From Piezodorus guildinii (taxonomy: Eukaryota > Arthropoda > Insecta > Hemiptera > Pentatomidae), in contig CM041295.1 in the NCBI GenBank assembly GCA_023052935.1, positions 15,748,880-15,812,879 on the forward strand: a stretch of DNA of 64,000 bases, read 5' to 3'. The notes under the pieces are model-generated. The model saw nothing but the letters and a program-made list of their open reading frames with translations. It was not told the origin of the DNA and did not search any database. Position numbers and translations under genes: made by a program. Every line of letters starts with the position of its first letter. The first letter of the stretch is position 1. Positions 34,617 through 45,761 of the stretch are shown here, piece by piece.

Positions 34617-35911
34617 GAACTTGGGGATGCCGGAATCTGATACCTTATACGCATCATATCTAATAGTGTCCTATTCATTCTTTCGCTCTTTCCGTTCATT
34701 TGAGGGCTATATGGCAAAGAATATTCTAATTTTATACCTTTATCTGAACAATATTTTTGAAAAAATTTAGACATAAATTCTCCTCCATTATCTAAACGTA
34801 GCCTTTTCACTGGGACACCCTGCTGCCTTTCTAGTTCCGCTATATAATCCATCAGGTTTGTTTCAGCTTCGCTCTTCATATGGAGAAGTTTAACATGCAC
34901 AAAATGAGTGAAGTCATCCAAAATCACCTGCATATACCTATGGCCTTCAACTGATTCAGGATTGAAAGGACCACATATATCAGAGTGAATTAATTCACCA
35001 ACCTTTGATGTGCGTTTCCTATTATTTGAAAAGGGTTGTCTAGTAGCTTTACCTTCAATGCATGCCGAACACTTCTTGTCACTATAGGGTAATCCTAAAC
35101 TTTTAAGTCCATGCCGATTCAAATGTCCTAGCCGTTTATGCCATAGATCTCCATCCGTAGCACTTGAAATGTTGCACTTGACTTGATTATCACTGGGTTC
35201 ATCAAATGTAAATATGTACAATCCATTCACTCGTGGACAACTCAGCTTAAAATTTCTTCCGCAGATTTTCATCTCCTTAGAATCTGTAATCACTTTTAAG
35301 CCTTTTGAGGTAACTGCACTCACTGATAATAAATTATGTTTTAACCCTGGAACTATTAAACCTTTAATGTTAACAATCCTACCTTGAGAGGTTACTCTTA
35401 GGGTACCTTCTTTTCTAGTAAACATCTTATCACCATTAGCTATATGTATGGCAACATCATGATCAAGATTCCAAACATTTGACAAAAGGGGTTCCAATTC
35501 TGCCTTAAAAAGATGGTTACTCGCACCTGAATCGACTAAAAACACATTGTTAGATGATAGTTTAATATTACCACAATTTAGGGCCACCATTACAACTTCT
35601 TCTTCTACATCTGCCGTATTTCCCTGGATTGTTCCTCTTCTTTTCCCACGAAAGCTTCTATTATAAGATTTACTTCCACGGTTCTGCTTATTTTTGGGAC
35701 ATTGTGCCTTGAAATGTCTTTTATCCCCACATATAAAGCAACCACTCTGTGCTTTAAATGATACTTCTGATGATGATGCACAAGCTGATGACTTTGACTT
35801 TAACTTGGTATCTGTATCTAGAAGTCTGGCTCGCACAAAATCCATTTGGACTTCTAAATTAGTTTCTAGAGCTGTCACAACTGTGTTGAACTCATCTGGT
35901 AAAGACATCAA
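34577..35911 (-). pseudogene. Copia gag C-terminus, protease and integrase (frame 2)
   Basis: This 444-codon frame opens with MSLPDEFNTVVTALET of gag. It has a CX2CX4HX4C knuckle (CFICGDKRHFKAQC, about residues 58-71), then the aspartic protease motif VDSGASNHLF (about 126-135). The integrase has the HHCC-type LWHKRLGHLNRHGLKSLG region and a DDE core: HSDICGP, LRLDNGGEF, and the Glu in MNGKSERMNRTLLD. Protease matures the polyprotein and integrase inserts the cDNA. The frame drifts after NRTLLDMM, and the expected integrase end continues in another frame, so a second indel lies near 34640-34670. No ATG is expected because this is internal to one polyprotein. Confidence 0.9.
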
Positions 35912-36351
35912 CAGGTGACATACCTTGTCTGACTCCCTAGAACTGTGCCTTGTTCTTGAAGGTTTCGGATAATGGTATCAAATGCCAAAAAATGTTCTTC
36001 CATATTTCCATGAAGAGAATATTTCAGGCCCATCAACTTCCTGTACCAAGTCAATTTTGAAAAAGAGGTAGATCTGACAAAAACCTTTTTTAAAGCATTT
36101 ATCATTTCCTTGGAAGTTTGGCAATCCATGATTATTTCCAGATGTTTATCTGAAATGCCTTGGATAATGATGGACTTTGCCTTCGAGTCTTTAATGAGAA
36201 ATTCCCTTTTCTCAGCGCTAGAGGTAGGAGGATCTGCTTCCAACACATCTTTTACCTGTTCTCTTTCCAAAATAGATGACATTCTGAAAAACCAGCTGTT
36301 AAAACTTGTTCCGACGAGTACTGGAACTCCTGAAGTAGTAACTGACGCCAT
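35908..36351 (-). pseudogene. Copia gag, N-terminal part (frame 1)
   Basis: The likely start is ATG at 36349-36351 (MASVTTSGVPVLVGTSFNSW). The product carries the Copia gag core: LVGTSFNSWFFRMSSILERE at residues 13-32, an IIIQGISDKHLEII stretch, and LTWYRKLMGLKYSLHGNMEE. Gag forms the virus-like particle that encloses element RNA. The frame ends at 35908. The natural continuation lies in the next frame, so a one-base indel near 35920-35930 separates it from the zinc knuckle. Because the LTRs are nearly identical, this is either a fresh mutation or a sequencing error. Confidence 0.85.
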
Positions 36352-36459
36352 AGTACCGGTAAACAAAATTCACTAATAAAATAACATCACTTCGCGACTA
36401 CGCGTTGACACTATACACAAATACTATGCTCTGCACAAAAATACTCTGGGCCCATAACC

Positions 36460-36657
36460 TATTAAAGTTATAGAGTATTAAGCAGTGGAATAAAAGAACC
36501 TTGTACTAGACAGCTTGTTTATTACTGCTATATATACAAGCAACATGGCGCAGGGGACGCTACCAACTGGACTGAACTGTTTGTTGTTGGGCTGCTGTAC
36601 ACCTAGGTGGAAGTTCAGTGCCACAACTATCTTTACATATACAATCGATATTTAACA
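36460..36657 (-). repeat. Copia 5' LTR
   Basis: Starts TGTTAAATATCGATTG and ends CTATAACTTTAATA on the minus strand. It is identical to the 3' LTR except for one A/G difference near 36481. Confidence 0.92.
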
Positions 36658-37472
36658 CGTGAAACTATTAAGAAATTATCAAATTGAATTTATATATAAA
36701 CATGTGTTTTATTAAAAAATCTATTATATTATTATCTAAAATAATCAGTTAGTTTTATCTTCTTCTCATCACTCTCTATTAACTTCTAAAAGCTTGTGTA
36801 TGAGATGATATTTTTTCTAAAATCTTTAGCTTTCCAACGGTATATCATACATGTATATTACTGCTCTTATGTTCAAAAACGAAAAATGTCATTAAAAATA
36901 TATTTTTTCTGTTTTCTCCTTTAGTTGGGTATCGAATTTATTCAATTTATATATTTACCTGTTTTTCATCAGCGCTAACAAGATAATCTAGTTATTATTA
37001 TTGAATCTAAAAAATTAAAGGTACTTTAGAGGAAGAAAATTTAAAATATCGGCATTTAAGCCCTGTCAGACCATTTTTATCCAAATAAAACCTACATGAT
37101 ATTAAAGCCCATTTAATTTTACATCGATATAGCGAGTTTAATCAAAATCGTCGGAACCGTTTTTGAGAAAATCGAAAAAAGGTGCAAAATGCATGGTATA
37201 AAGTGCCTCTTCTGGTAAGCTCATTTTGATGAAAAAAGTTTTGTCACGTCTCGGGCGTATAGTTGTCTTAAATATGAAATTTCAGTTTCATAGGACTTAC
37301 CGTTTCCGCCCGGGAGTTACCACAGACACACACACACACAGACCTTTTTGCGGGACTTGGTTATTTGGACTCAGGGGACCCTAAAACGTGTATTTCCGTT
37401 GAAAACTGGAATTCGAAAATTTTCACGATCGCAATACTTTCCTTACTATATATAGTAAGTGAAAGTAAAAAA

Positions 37473-37830
37473 GGATAAGTTAATGTGCTTTTATGCATCA
37501 GTTTCAACCGAAATTTATTATCTTATATTTAATATACGACATTGCTTGGTCAAAAAGGAAGAGAAAAAAAATCGTTTAATGATTTTTTTATTTTCGAAAA
37601 GTAAAATCCGCTGCACAGACTGTTAACAAAATTTTCAGTATGTATGGTGATGATGAGGAGAAAGCACCGTTCGTAACTGGTTTGCTCGGTTCAGAACCGG
37701 AAACTTTGACTTGGAGACGCAAAGCGCTCGGGTAGTCCTTCGACTGTTGATGATGACCGAATTTTAAAAATAACATGAAAGATGGTAATGTAATAGATGA
37801 AAATTTCTATTTGATTGACGAGGCGTCTGT
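37473..37830. other. No recognised gene
   Basis: A GC-richer patch at about 37650-37745 has no recognised identity. Short frames only. Confidence 0.3.
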
Positions 37831-37834
37831 AAAG

Positions 37835-37945
37835 AAGATGGCCTCGAGACCTTCTTGTTTAGACTCACTACAAAAGAGTGCTGCCAATGGGCACTTTAGG
37901 CAATTTACAGTTGTAAATTTCAATAAAAAATATATTAAAAAAAAT
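37835..37945 (+). mobile_element. Jockey 3' tail
   Basis: ATGGCCTCGAGACCTTCTTG, GTGCTGCCAATGGGCACTTT, then ACAGTTGTAAATTTCAATAA. It is a minimal 5'-truncated insertion. Confidence 0.7.
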
Positions 37946-38035
37946 TTGATTGAAAATATTTAAAAAAGCCTGAAGTTTTTACTGAAATCACCAAAATAAA
38001 AAACGCTACGGACTTATTTTACAACCCAATAGTAA

Positions 38036-38130
38036 CATGATCAATGAAGACCCGCAACTTTGGAAAATAGTTTTTAATATAATATTTCTATTGTTTTATG
38101 ACCGCAACCCGAAATATCTCATCGTTCATA
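38036..38130 (+). repeat. Decayed Penelope-type terminal repeat
   Basis: ATGATCAATGAAGACCCGCA followed by a TTTTTAATATAATATTTC-rich segment and TTTTATGACCGCAACCCG. The order parallels the arm of palindromic element 1 (CTGATGAAGGCC, AT-rich, TTATGACCGCACCCC). The GAAAC block is lost. Confidence 0.4.
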
Positions 38131-38624
38131 TTCATTCCACGGTTTGCCATTTAATATTAAATATTTTTTATTTACATCCTGGAATAAAAAATTAAGTTGT
38201 CAATGAGTCGGAAGACGGCGGAAGTTTAAGCAACAAGTTTCAACTTGTGCCAATGTCAAGGCCAAGATGCATCTGGCAGAATGCAACTGGTGACTCGCAT
38301 GAAACTTCAACACGTAGTTGCATATACTGAAATAAACACAATCTATTTATTATTTAAAGTATATAGGTTATGCAGTTAATATGGCATTTTCATTTACAAG
38401 TAGTAATGACTATAGTTATTTTTATTTAAAAAAAAAAATGTTTAGATATTTATTTAACCTATGTATAATAAACTTGTTTATTCGGGATTCCGCTTGGAAA
38501 AGCTTTAAGACTTGAAACTTGAACTTAAGTGTTTTATTAGTTAACAATTATCCCAGACCAAGTGCTTAATATATATATATATAAAATATATATATATATA
38601 ATATATATATATATAATATATATA

Positions 38625-38835
38625 CACTCGTGCACGACCTTCTGATTTGTATATTCTGCCCCATCGAACCGCAGCTTTCAACAGATCTTTCATTATCCGA
38701 TCATCTTCCGTATGGGACTCTATCCCTTCTCATATCCGTAACTCTAATACCCTTCCAGCCTTTAAATCCCGTCTATTCAATTACTTTCTATCCATTCAAT
38801 TTCTTAGGAATCTCGACAATAACCAATTTTAAATG
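38625..38835 (+). mobile_element. LINE C-terminal fragment
   Basis: The frame reads DLYILPHRTAAFNRSFIIRS then SSVWDSIPSHIRNSNTLPAF and KSRLFNYFLS. This 'R--F--SF--R---WN-LP--IR-S--L--FK-RL' layout is a common LINE ORF2 C-terminus. It has no upstream partner here. Confidence 0.6.
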
Positions 38836-39069
38836 AGAATGTTCAAATAAAATATTTAAAAATCATAGAAGTGTTAACATATAAGTTATTTTTATTTTTT
38901 TATCTCCTGGTTATTTGTTTTTTTTAATTAGATAGGAATTGTATATAATAATTTTTTTGATCAAAGCTCTGCACAAGAACAGAAGGATAATTTTATATTT
39001 TATTTATTTTTTTAACTATCAACTAAATTAGTTTTATGTACATATATATTATTTTTTTTTGTTTCTCTA

Positions 39070-40020
39070 ACTCATTAGAATGAAAAGTCGACTACCCATT
39101 GGCAGCACTCTAAAAGTATTTTAAATTAGAAGGTCTCGAGGCCATCTTCTTTTCAGACGCCTCGGGGGATTATCAGGAATGGAAGAGGATGACAGAATAG
39201 AAACTAGGAGATTAGAGTGGAAATGGAGTTTTTAATGGAATGATTGATACCTGGTTCGTGCTGATTCAGAAACATGTGGGACATTAAGGTCTTTATGGAT
39301 GAGCTTATTCGTGACAAAGTAAGGAGCGTTAAGGATTTTACGAAGGATTTTGGATTGTAAGGATTGGATACGAGAAGAATTCGATGGTTTAGTAGAGCCC
39401 CATACCTCTATTCCGTAAGTCCATATCGGTCTTATGATGGTCATATAAATAAGTCTTTTGTAATTAAGTGGTAGGTTGGAACGTTTGTCCAGTAAGTGTT
39501 GAAGTAGTCGAAAACGTCGGGCAGTTTCTTGTCGTTTCAGTCTTGTATGGGGATTCCAAGTTAGACGTTTGTCAATGGAATCCTAGATATCGAATCTGTT
39601 CAAAAGGGGCTAGCGGAGTGTCATTAAAGGATACTGTAGGGCAGGAAGTCATGGGTTTACGACGAAGGGTAAATGTTATTAGGTGGGATTTGTTAGAATT
39701 AATTTTAATCCTCCAATTCTGGCACCATACTTCAAGGTCTCGGATGTGGGATTGAAGAGTGTGGGAGGCTGTAACAGGATCATTATCTACTGATAGCACA
39801 CACGTGTCATCAGCATAGGTAGAAAGGAAAGTTTTTGGATGGGTTGGGATATCAGCTGTATATACTGTATAAAGAAAGGGTCCTAGGATGCTGCCTTGAG
39901 GAACACCAGCAGATTGAGAAAACAGGGAGGAATGGGAACTATTGTGATTTATTTTAAAAGATCTATCAGCGAGGTATGATTGGATAGTTTTTGTTTTCGA
40001 TAGTTTTTGTTTGTTCGATA
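39070..40020 (-). mobile_element. Jockey-type LINE, 5'-truncated copy
   Basis: The minus strand carries the end of reverse transcriptase: SYLADRSFKINHNSSHSSLF, SAGVPQGSILGPFLYTVYTA, STYADDTCVLS and HIRDLEVWCQNWRIKINS. It continues to TYGIEVWGSTKPSNSSRIQS and the CTCGAGGCC 3' block. One frameshift near 39570 splits it. Same subfamily as 26885-27765. Confidence 0.85.
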
Positions 40021-40227
40021 TCTGCAAAATTACCAAAACCAGAGACATTTTCCCAACACACGTTTTCAGCCACAAAGCTGACTTAAAACTGCTGCAAAAT
40101 TAAAAGTAATAGCCAGAAAAAAAAGTATCTATCGTTTTTTATCCATGAAAGGATAACTGGTAGAGAAAAACTGTTGAAAAAAAGTTGAGCGGCAAAATTA
40201 ATGAAAATCGGACGATTTCAAATGGAT

Positions 40228-40282
<55 letters not shown>

Positions 40283-40598
40283 TAAATAAAATACTTTTAT
40301 AGAAGAGTACAAGACGATATATTCATTTAAGAAGTAAGTATATATGACTTAGACTTACATTTTTTTTTTTTTTTGAGAGATGAGAAAAAGATTAGATTAA
40401 AGAATATAAAAATAAATAAAACCTTGCTACAAAAAATTCTAGACAATATAACGCACCATGATTACAAATTTAACTTTTATTTTTCAATTTAAATTGTTTA
40501 ATTATAATCTATGATACATAACACACTACAGTATAATTTCCATTCAAATTATTTTATAACATATTTATTTCAAAATGACAAATATTATGATTTAAATG

Positions 40599-40929
40599 TA
40601 TTTGAAAAAAAAAACCTGACCACTACAACCCATGAAGAGTTTTGGGCTCAGTACATGTAGAGATTCGTAGTGTTTCTAGGCCAACGGACGTGCAGTGAGG
40701 TGATTCGGCCGAGATAACGCTCAGCCACCAGTTTTTTCCCCATTTTTGGGCACCCACTTTATAGAGGCTGGGTGTGCCCAAGGAGGGTCTCCATACCCCA
40801 GGATAGCCCCCCGGCCGGAATAACAGAATAAATAATATTCCGCCACAGCCGGGATTCGAACCCAGGACTCGGATCGCAGTAGACTAGCGCTATACCCACT
40901 AGACCACGCCGCTCCTTATTATATTTGAA
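40599..40929 (-). repeat. tRNA-derived SINE, second family
   Basis: On the minus strand it begins GGAGCGGCGTGGTCTAGTGG at about 40915. The A-box is TGGTCTAGTGGG (40895-40906) and the B-box is GGTTCGAATCC (about 40852-40862), both at tRNA spacing. A 3' body of about 230 bases follows. TATTTGAA occurs at both borders (40599-40606 and 40922-40929), a possible target duplication. The tRNA-like head is not expected to be a working tRNA, because it runs straight into unrelated sequence. Confidence 0.75.
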
Positions 40930-40934
40930 TAACC

Positions 40935-41125
40935 CGCCATAAATTGTTGGCGCCTGCGCACTGGAAGATAATACCGTCATTGGAGAGCTCCTAGCCAAGG
41001 TATTGGTACCAGGAGCTCATTCCGCCGCAGGAGGTCATGAAAAGCCACGCCCCTTTGGCGCGAAACACGCCCTGATTCGAATTTTAAATTTGAATTAGCA
41101 GTTAACCTTATAGTGAATAACATTG
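40935..41125 (-). repeat. Family B interspersed repeat, copy 3
   Basis: Reverse complement of the 5842-6120 core: TAGCCAAGGTATTGGTACCA, GAGCTCATTCCGCCGCAGG, AGCCACGCCCCTTTGGCGCG, CGCCCTGATTCGAATTTTAA. Well conserved against copy 1. Confidence 0.7.
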
Positions 41126-41129
41126 ATTA

Positions 41130-41870
41130 GATAGTGGCTAGGAAGAAACATCATTCCAAAAATGTGGTACATTACAATGTTCTTTTTTTCGGGACTGGAG
41201 GAATTCTATGATGCTACCTTATTATAAATTAAAAATCATACCAATGAAACTTATTCTTTATTCATCATATTTAATGAATAACGGTATAAAACAGAAAAGA
41301 AATCGTTCATTTGGTCACTATAGAATAAGCATGATTTAATCTACTTTGTTAAATTATACATGTTGTTGTTTGTTGAAAGTTTCAAATACTTAATGCACAC
41401 ATTCCTACACATATAAAACGGTTTTAATTATATTACGATTACCTGATTGAATAGAACGGTTCTTAAATTCCTTACTGTTAAATATTAGCCCGCAATCTTA
41501 TTTTTTATATTGTTAAAATTGTATTATACGTAAATAGTTATTAAAAATATTTTTGAAATCTTATAATAACTGATATTTATTCAAATTTCTGAAATTATAA
41601 CTTTTCAAAATAATAATTCAGGATCATTCAAAATAAATATTAATTACTCATTTTTCTTTTCGTTATTACTGACACTTTAAAAATTACCAGTAATTCTTGT
41701 ATTTGTTTACAATTTTTACAAAAACTTGAGTATCAATCAATAAATTCAAGTTCTTTCCTGTACCGCTAGAATGCATTACAATGTTGAACTCAACACTCAA
41801 CATCCTGAACTGGGTTATGTATCTTAAACGGATCTTTTACCCGCCAATTTCATATATTTCCTTAAATATA
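41130..41870. other. No recognised gene
   Basis: Unremarkable AT-rich sequence. Confidence 0.35.
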
Positions 41871-42282
41871 AAAACCAGGAATCAGCATAATAAATATATT
41901 ACTTTAGAGGAATACAATTTAAAATAACAGCCCTGTCAGACTATTTCAATGAGAAAGGAACCTACATCGTATTAAATCCCATTAAATTTTACATGGATAC
42001 AGCGAATTTAATCAAAATGGTTGGAGCCGTTTTTGAGAAAATCGTAAAAAGGTGCAAAATGCATAAAGATAAAGTAGATCTTCCGGTCAGCTGATTTTGA
42101 AGAAAAACTTGCTGTAACATCTCGAGCGTACAGTTGTCTTAAATATGAAATTTAAGTTTCGTACGACTAGACTTACCACACACACACACATACGTACACA
42201 CGCACACGCACACACACACGCACACGCACACACACACACACACACACACATATATGGGTAAGTGAAGGTAATATTGCATTTT
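41870..42282 (+). repeat. Family A repeat, right half with (CA)n
   Basis: From the CCCTGTCAGACTATTTCAAT block through GGTGCAAAATGCATAAAG to a long CA/CG-interrupted array (42175-42252) and GGTAAGTGAAGGTAA. The left half is missing. Confidence 0.7.
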
Positions 42283-42317
42283 TTATATTATTAATTTCAC
42301 TTACATATAAATAGAAC

Positions 42318-43608
42318 ATATAGTATGGGAAAGTGTTACGTTCGTGAAAATTTCCGGATTCGAGTTTTCACTGAGTTAACAAATAACACTTTTATTTAAA
42401 CTTTGTATATTTATTCACTATGGAAATAGACACATAGACTTCTGACTAATATAATGTATTTCAACTTTATCATAACAATATCTTGACCGGAGTGCTCTGG
42501 CCCTAGGATTTGGGGGGTTCATATATGAAGGAATAGTGGAGGGGATGGAGGAAAGGCGGCAGAGATCAAATGGAGGGACATATGGATCACTTAGCACCCA
42601 TAATGTCAAAGTACTTCTTGTAGGGGTTCAGGTATGTGCAAAGGTGTCTTGGGCTAAAGACCCTTCGGAGGTAGAAGGCGGCATCCTTTGTAATAGGAGG
42701 CAATATAAATATTACTAATAACAATTACAATAGTCTCTTTATAATTATAATTACAATTGTAATAGCAATTACAATAGATGAGTAAATCTCATTCCATAAC
42801 TACTGGAAATGCACGTTTTAGGATCTCCATAGTTCAGATAACCAAGACCCGTAAAAAGGTTTGTGTGTGTGATAAGTCTAGCACGAAAACGAAAGGTCGT
42901 ACGAAACTTTAATGTCATATTTAAGACAACTATATGCCCGAGATGTTACAGCAACTTTTTGACCAATCAGTTGACGGGAAGATCTACTTTATACCACGCA
43001 CTTTATACTTTTTTTCGATTTTCTCAAAAATGGCTCTTCCAATTTTGATTAAATTTCCTATATGGATGTAAAGTTTAATGGTCTTCAATTTTACTTAATT
43101 CTGATTGAAATAGTCTGACAAGGCTTAAATGCCGATATTTTAAATTGTGTTCTTCTAAAGTAACTTTAAGTTTGTAATTTAATTAAAAATTAACAATATC
43201 ATTTTGCTAACATTAATAAATAACAGCTAAATATACACGTTAAGCAAATTTGATAACTGACTAAAGGAGAGAAGAGGAAAAATATTATTTTTTTCATGTA
43301 ATTTTGTTTTGTTTTTTGAAAATAATAATAGTAAAATATAGATATATAATATACCGTTGGAAAACTAAAGATTTAAGAAATAATATTATCAAATACACGG
43401 AATTGTAAAAATTAATGAAGATTGATGAAAAGCCGATAAAACTAACTGATTGTTATCGATAATGATATAATAGATTACTTATTTAAACACATGTTTCTAC
43501 AGAAACTTTGTGTAATTAATTCTTTGATCTTTTTTTCACCTCTAAGTGTGCTTAAAAATTCTTAAATTTATTTTGACTAGTGAAAGTCGTGTGTTGCGCT
43601 CACCAGAT
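42318..43608 (-). repeat. Family A repeat, near-complete, split by a solo LTR
   Basis: Starts with the right-end sequence in reverse (ACGTTCGTGAAAATTTCC) and resumes at 42806 (GGAAATGCACGTTTTAGG). It runs through the family middle to GAAAGTCGTGTGTTGCGCTC and ACCAGATTTT at 43608. The interruption is 42374-42801. Confidence 0.75.
42370..42805 (-). mobile_element. Solo gypsy-type LTR
   Basis: The LTR (42374-42801, 428 bp) reads AGTTATGGAATG...TTAACT on the minus strand, so its ends are AGTTA and TAACT. ACTG is duplicated at 42370-42373 and 42802-42805, a 4-bp duplication usual for gypsy-class integration. A TTTAAATAAAAG signal lies near the 3' end. No internal sequence remains, so it probably arose by recombination between two LTRs. 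Confidence 0.65.
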
Positions 43609-44198
43609 TTTAACTTATTATTATTATATTTTAATAGTTCTCTCCTTCGCCACTCAATGGACATCAAGTTGGGATAAGCGGTTCCGCTGAGCGACCAAGC
43701 GTTGAATAGCGTTGAGGGAAGTCGATGATCCATGTATCATACGTCCGTGATCAAAGGCACAACAGACAATAAAAATATAGCTTCTAAAGATACCCAACAC
43801 GAAAGTGGTCCAACAATGAGAGCAAGCGATGTTAGATAATTATTATAAGATGTATTCACTTCAATCGTCAGCGACATTTACCGTTATCGAGCGTATTTCC
43901 CAACCGGTAACGGCCAGTAAGCGAGTAATGCTGTCATACAGTACTAGAGAATTACATAGAAATAGTCATTAAGGGCAAATGTCGATAAATTTTTCAATCG
44001 TAGGTTCTAGTATGTTTCTAAAAAATGAGTGTACTAATGTATTACATGGTTAACCAATAGAACATTTATAACTGATCTTATTTACTGGTGGAAAGTCCTA
44101 TGTGCGTGTTTGGTAAGAGATATCTACTATAAAATTCTAGTACGATACATTTTTCATAAAGTAAACAAACTGAATTACTAGCATTACACTGAATCGCA
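43609..44198. other. No recognised gene
   Basis: A GC-richer patch near 43630-43760 has no identity I can defend. Confidence 0.3.
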
Positions 44199-44263
44199 AG
44201 GGGTACTCACTACGTTTGCTATAGCACAAAAATTATGCTATAGCAAAAGTAGTGAGTACTCCT
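44199..44263. repeat. Short hairpin, 28-bp arms
   Basis: 44199-44226 pairs with 44236-44263 with one mismatch and one G-T pair around a 9-nt loop. Arms contain GTACTCACTAC and TGCTATAGCA. No flanking target duplication was found. It could be a MITE remnant or a small-RNA-type fold-back. Confidence 0.7.
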
Positions 44264-44394
44264 ATTATAGGACTAGATGAATAATTTAACAGGCTAATCA
44301 CCCGTTTATTATGCTAAAGTGAAACATGGAATTCAGTCTTTAGATTATATAAGACATTTGTGACCACTCATTTTCGTTTCTTTAAATTTTATTT

Positions 44395-44647
44395 GATTGT
44401 TTTTTCTATTTTCTACTTATTGTTTGTGGCTATTGCGCCTAACTGGCTAAGACCAGTGATGCGGCTGAGAGAAAGGCGCTGGAATCTCTTGGATTCCGCT
44501 TTTTTCCTCCACAAGTGGAGGGAAAAGCCCAATCTGGGGTCCCCTTAGCAGTTGTATATATTGTATATAGTTACCATTGTTTGTATGATGTTTATTTATT
44601 TGCCAACTTTTTATTTATCTCAATTATAGGTTGTTGTTTTGTTTTTT

Positions 44648-44701
<54 letters not shown>

Positions 44702-44830
44702 TTTATTTATTTTCTATTTTATGTAATTTGACTATTATTGTTATTTTCTGTATATATTGTATGAATGTGGTCTAATATCAGTATTACTATTGTTCATTCT
44801 GAAACAGATTATAATAATTCTCAATAAAAA
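44395..44830 (+). mobile_element. Jockey LINE 3'-UTR copy
   Basis: Homologous in opposite orientation to the 3' UTR of the intact element (about 46340-46800): TTTGTGGCTATTGCGCCTAA, CAGTGATGCGGCTGAGAG, CTTTTTTCCTCCACAAGTGG, AAGCCCAATCTGGGGTCCCC. It has a (TA)n run at 44651-44697 and an AATAAAAAAAATTT end. Confidence 0.75.
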
Positions 44831-44839
44831 AAATTTCTA

Positions 44840-45070
44840 CTTATGTGGTTTTCCCCGACCTAAAGTTCCTTTGAAATTCTTTTCCACTCTTCTTTATCCA
44901 AGGCGTGGATCTTCCCTGATGTAGTGCCCCGCCAGACTTTCTTCTACCTCATCCATCCATTTTACTCTTTTCCTTCTTCCTAGTTATCTTTGGCAATCTT
45001 TTTTCAGCCGACATTCTTCTGACACGTCCAAACCATCTGAGCCTCTATTCGTGATTGTCGAAAGGATATT
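44840..45070 (-). mobile_element. LINE C-terminal fragment
   Basis: The minus strand reads RLRWFGRVRRMS followed by a lysine-rich stretch, the 'RL-W-GHV-RM' block of RTE-like LINEs. It is degenerate. Confidence 0.55.
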
Positions 45071-45570
45071 ATTTTCCATCTCCATTATTTAACGAATCAT
45101 TTCATTTTTTTTCCGCTTACCTGTATATAAAATATATAGTAAGGGAAAGTATAGCTATCAGAAAATTTTTTTAATTCCAGTTTTCAACGGAAATACGCGT
45201 TTTAGGGTCCCCTGAGTCCAAACAACCAAGTTGTGCAAAAAGGTCTGTGTGTGTGGTAGGTCTTGCACAAAAACGAATAGTTTCACGAAACTGAAATTTC
45301 ATGTTTAAAACAACTATACGCTTGAGATGTTACACCAACGTTTTCACCAAAATCGGCTGACCGGAAGTTTTACTTTATACCATGCATTTTGCACCTTTTT
45401 ACGTTTATCTCAAAAATGGCTCTAACGGTTCTGATTAAACTAGCTATATCGATGTACAATTTAAAGGGCTCTAATATCATGTAGGTTTTATTCTGATTGT
45501 AATAGTCTGACGGGGCTTAACTAACGTTATTTTAAATTTTAAAATGAAAATTTTTAAATTAAAAATACCT

Positions 45571-45635
<65 letters not shown>

Positions 45636-45761
45636 CCATAGCGTCTTTTTAGGATTGATACAAAGTGGCTAAATATAAAAGTTGAACGAATTTGATAACT
45701 AAGAGCATGCGGATGTATTTTCTTTCATGTAATTTTTTTTTTTTTTAACATAACATTTTTT

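Larger units (their letters stand above)
32154..36662 (-). mobile_element. Complete Copia LTR retrotransposon
   Basis: The element covers 32159-36657 on the minus strand. Two 198-bp LTRs (32159-32356 and 36460-36657) differ at one position that I can see. CGTGA is duplicated at 32154-32158 and 36658-36662. Next to the 5' LTR, the minus strand reads GGTTATGGGCCCAG, the primer-binding site of Copia elements that use an internal part of initiator tRNA-Met. A purine tract, GAGGGGGTG, precedes the 3' LTR. Gag, protease, integrase, reverse transcriptase and RNase H follow in Copia order. Two frameshifts break the polyprotein. The near-identical LTRs imply recent insertion. Confidence 0.95.
32061..37472 (+). 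repeat. Family A repeat, split by the Copia insertion
   Basis: 32061-32158 is the family A start (AAAATCTGGTGCGGGCAACA). 36658-37472 is the rest, ending CTTACTATATATAGTAAG TGAAAGTAAAA. Removing 32159-36657 and one CGTGA restores a copy of about 0.9 kb that matches 17873-18761. The (CA)n tract here is only about ten repeats. Confidence 0.85.

Noticed and set aside
40851..40915. A tRNA gene on the minus strand
   Set aside because: A and B boxes are present, but the sequence runs on into a SINE body, lacks a closed acceptor stem, and similar heads occur in other SINEs here.
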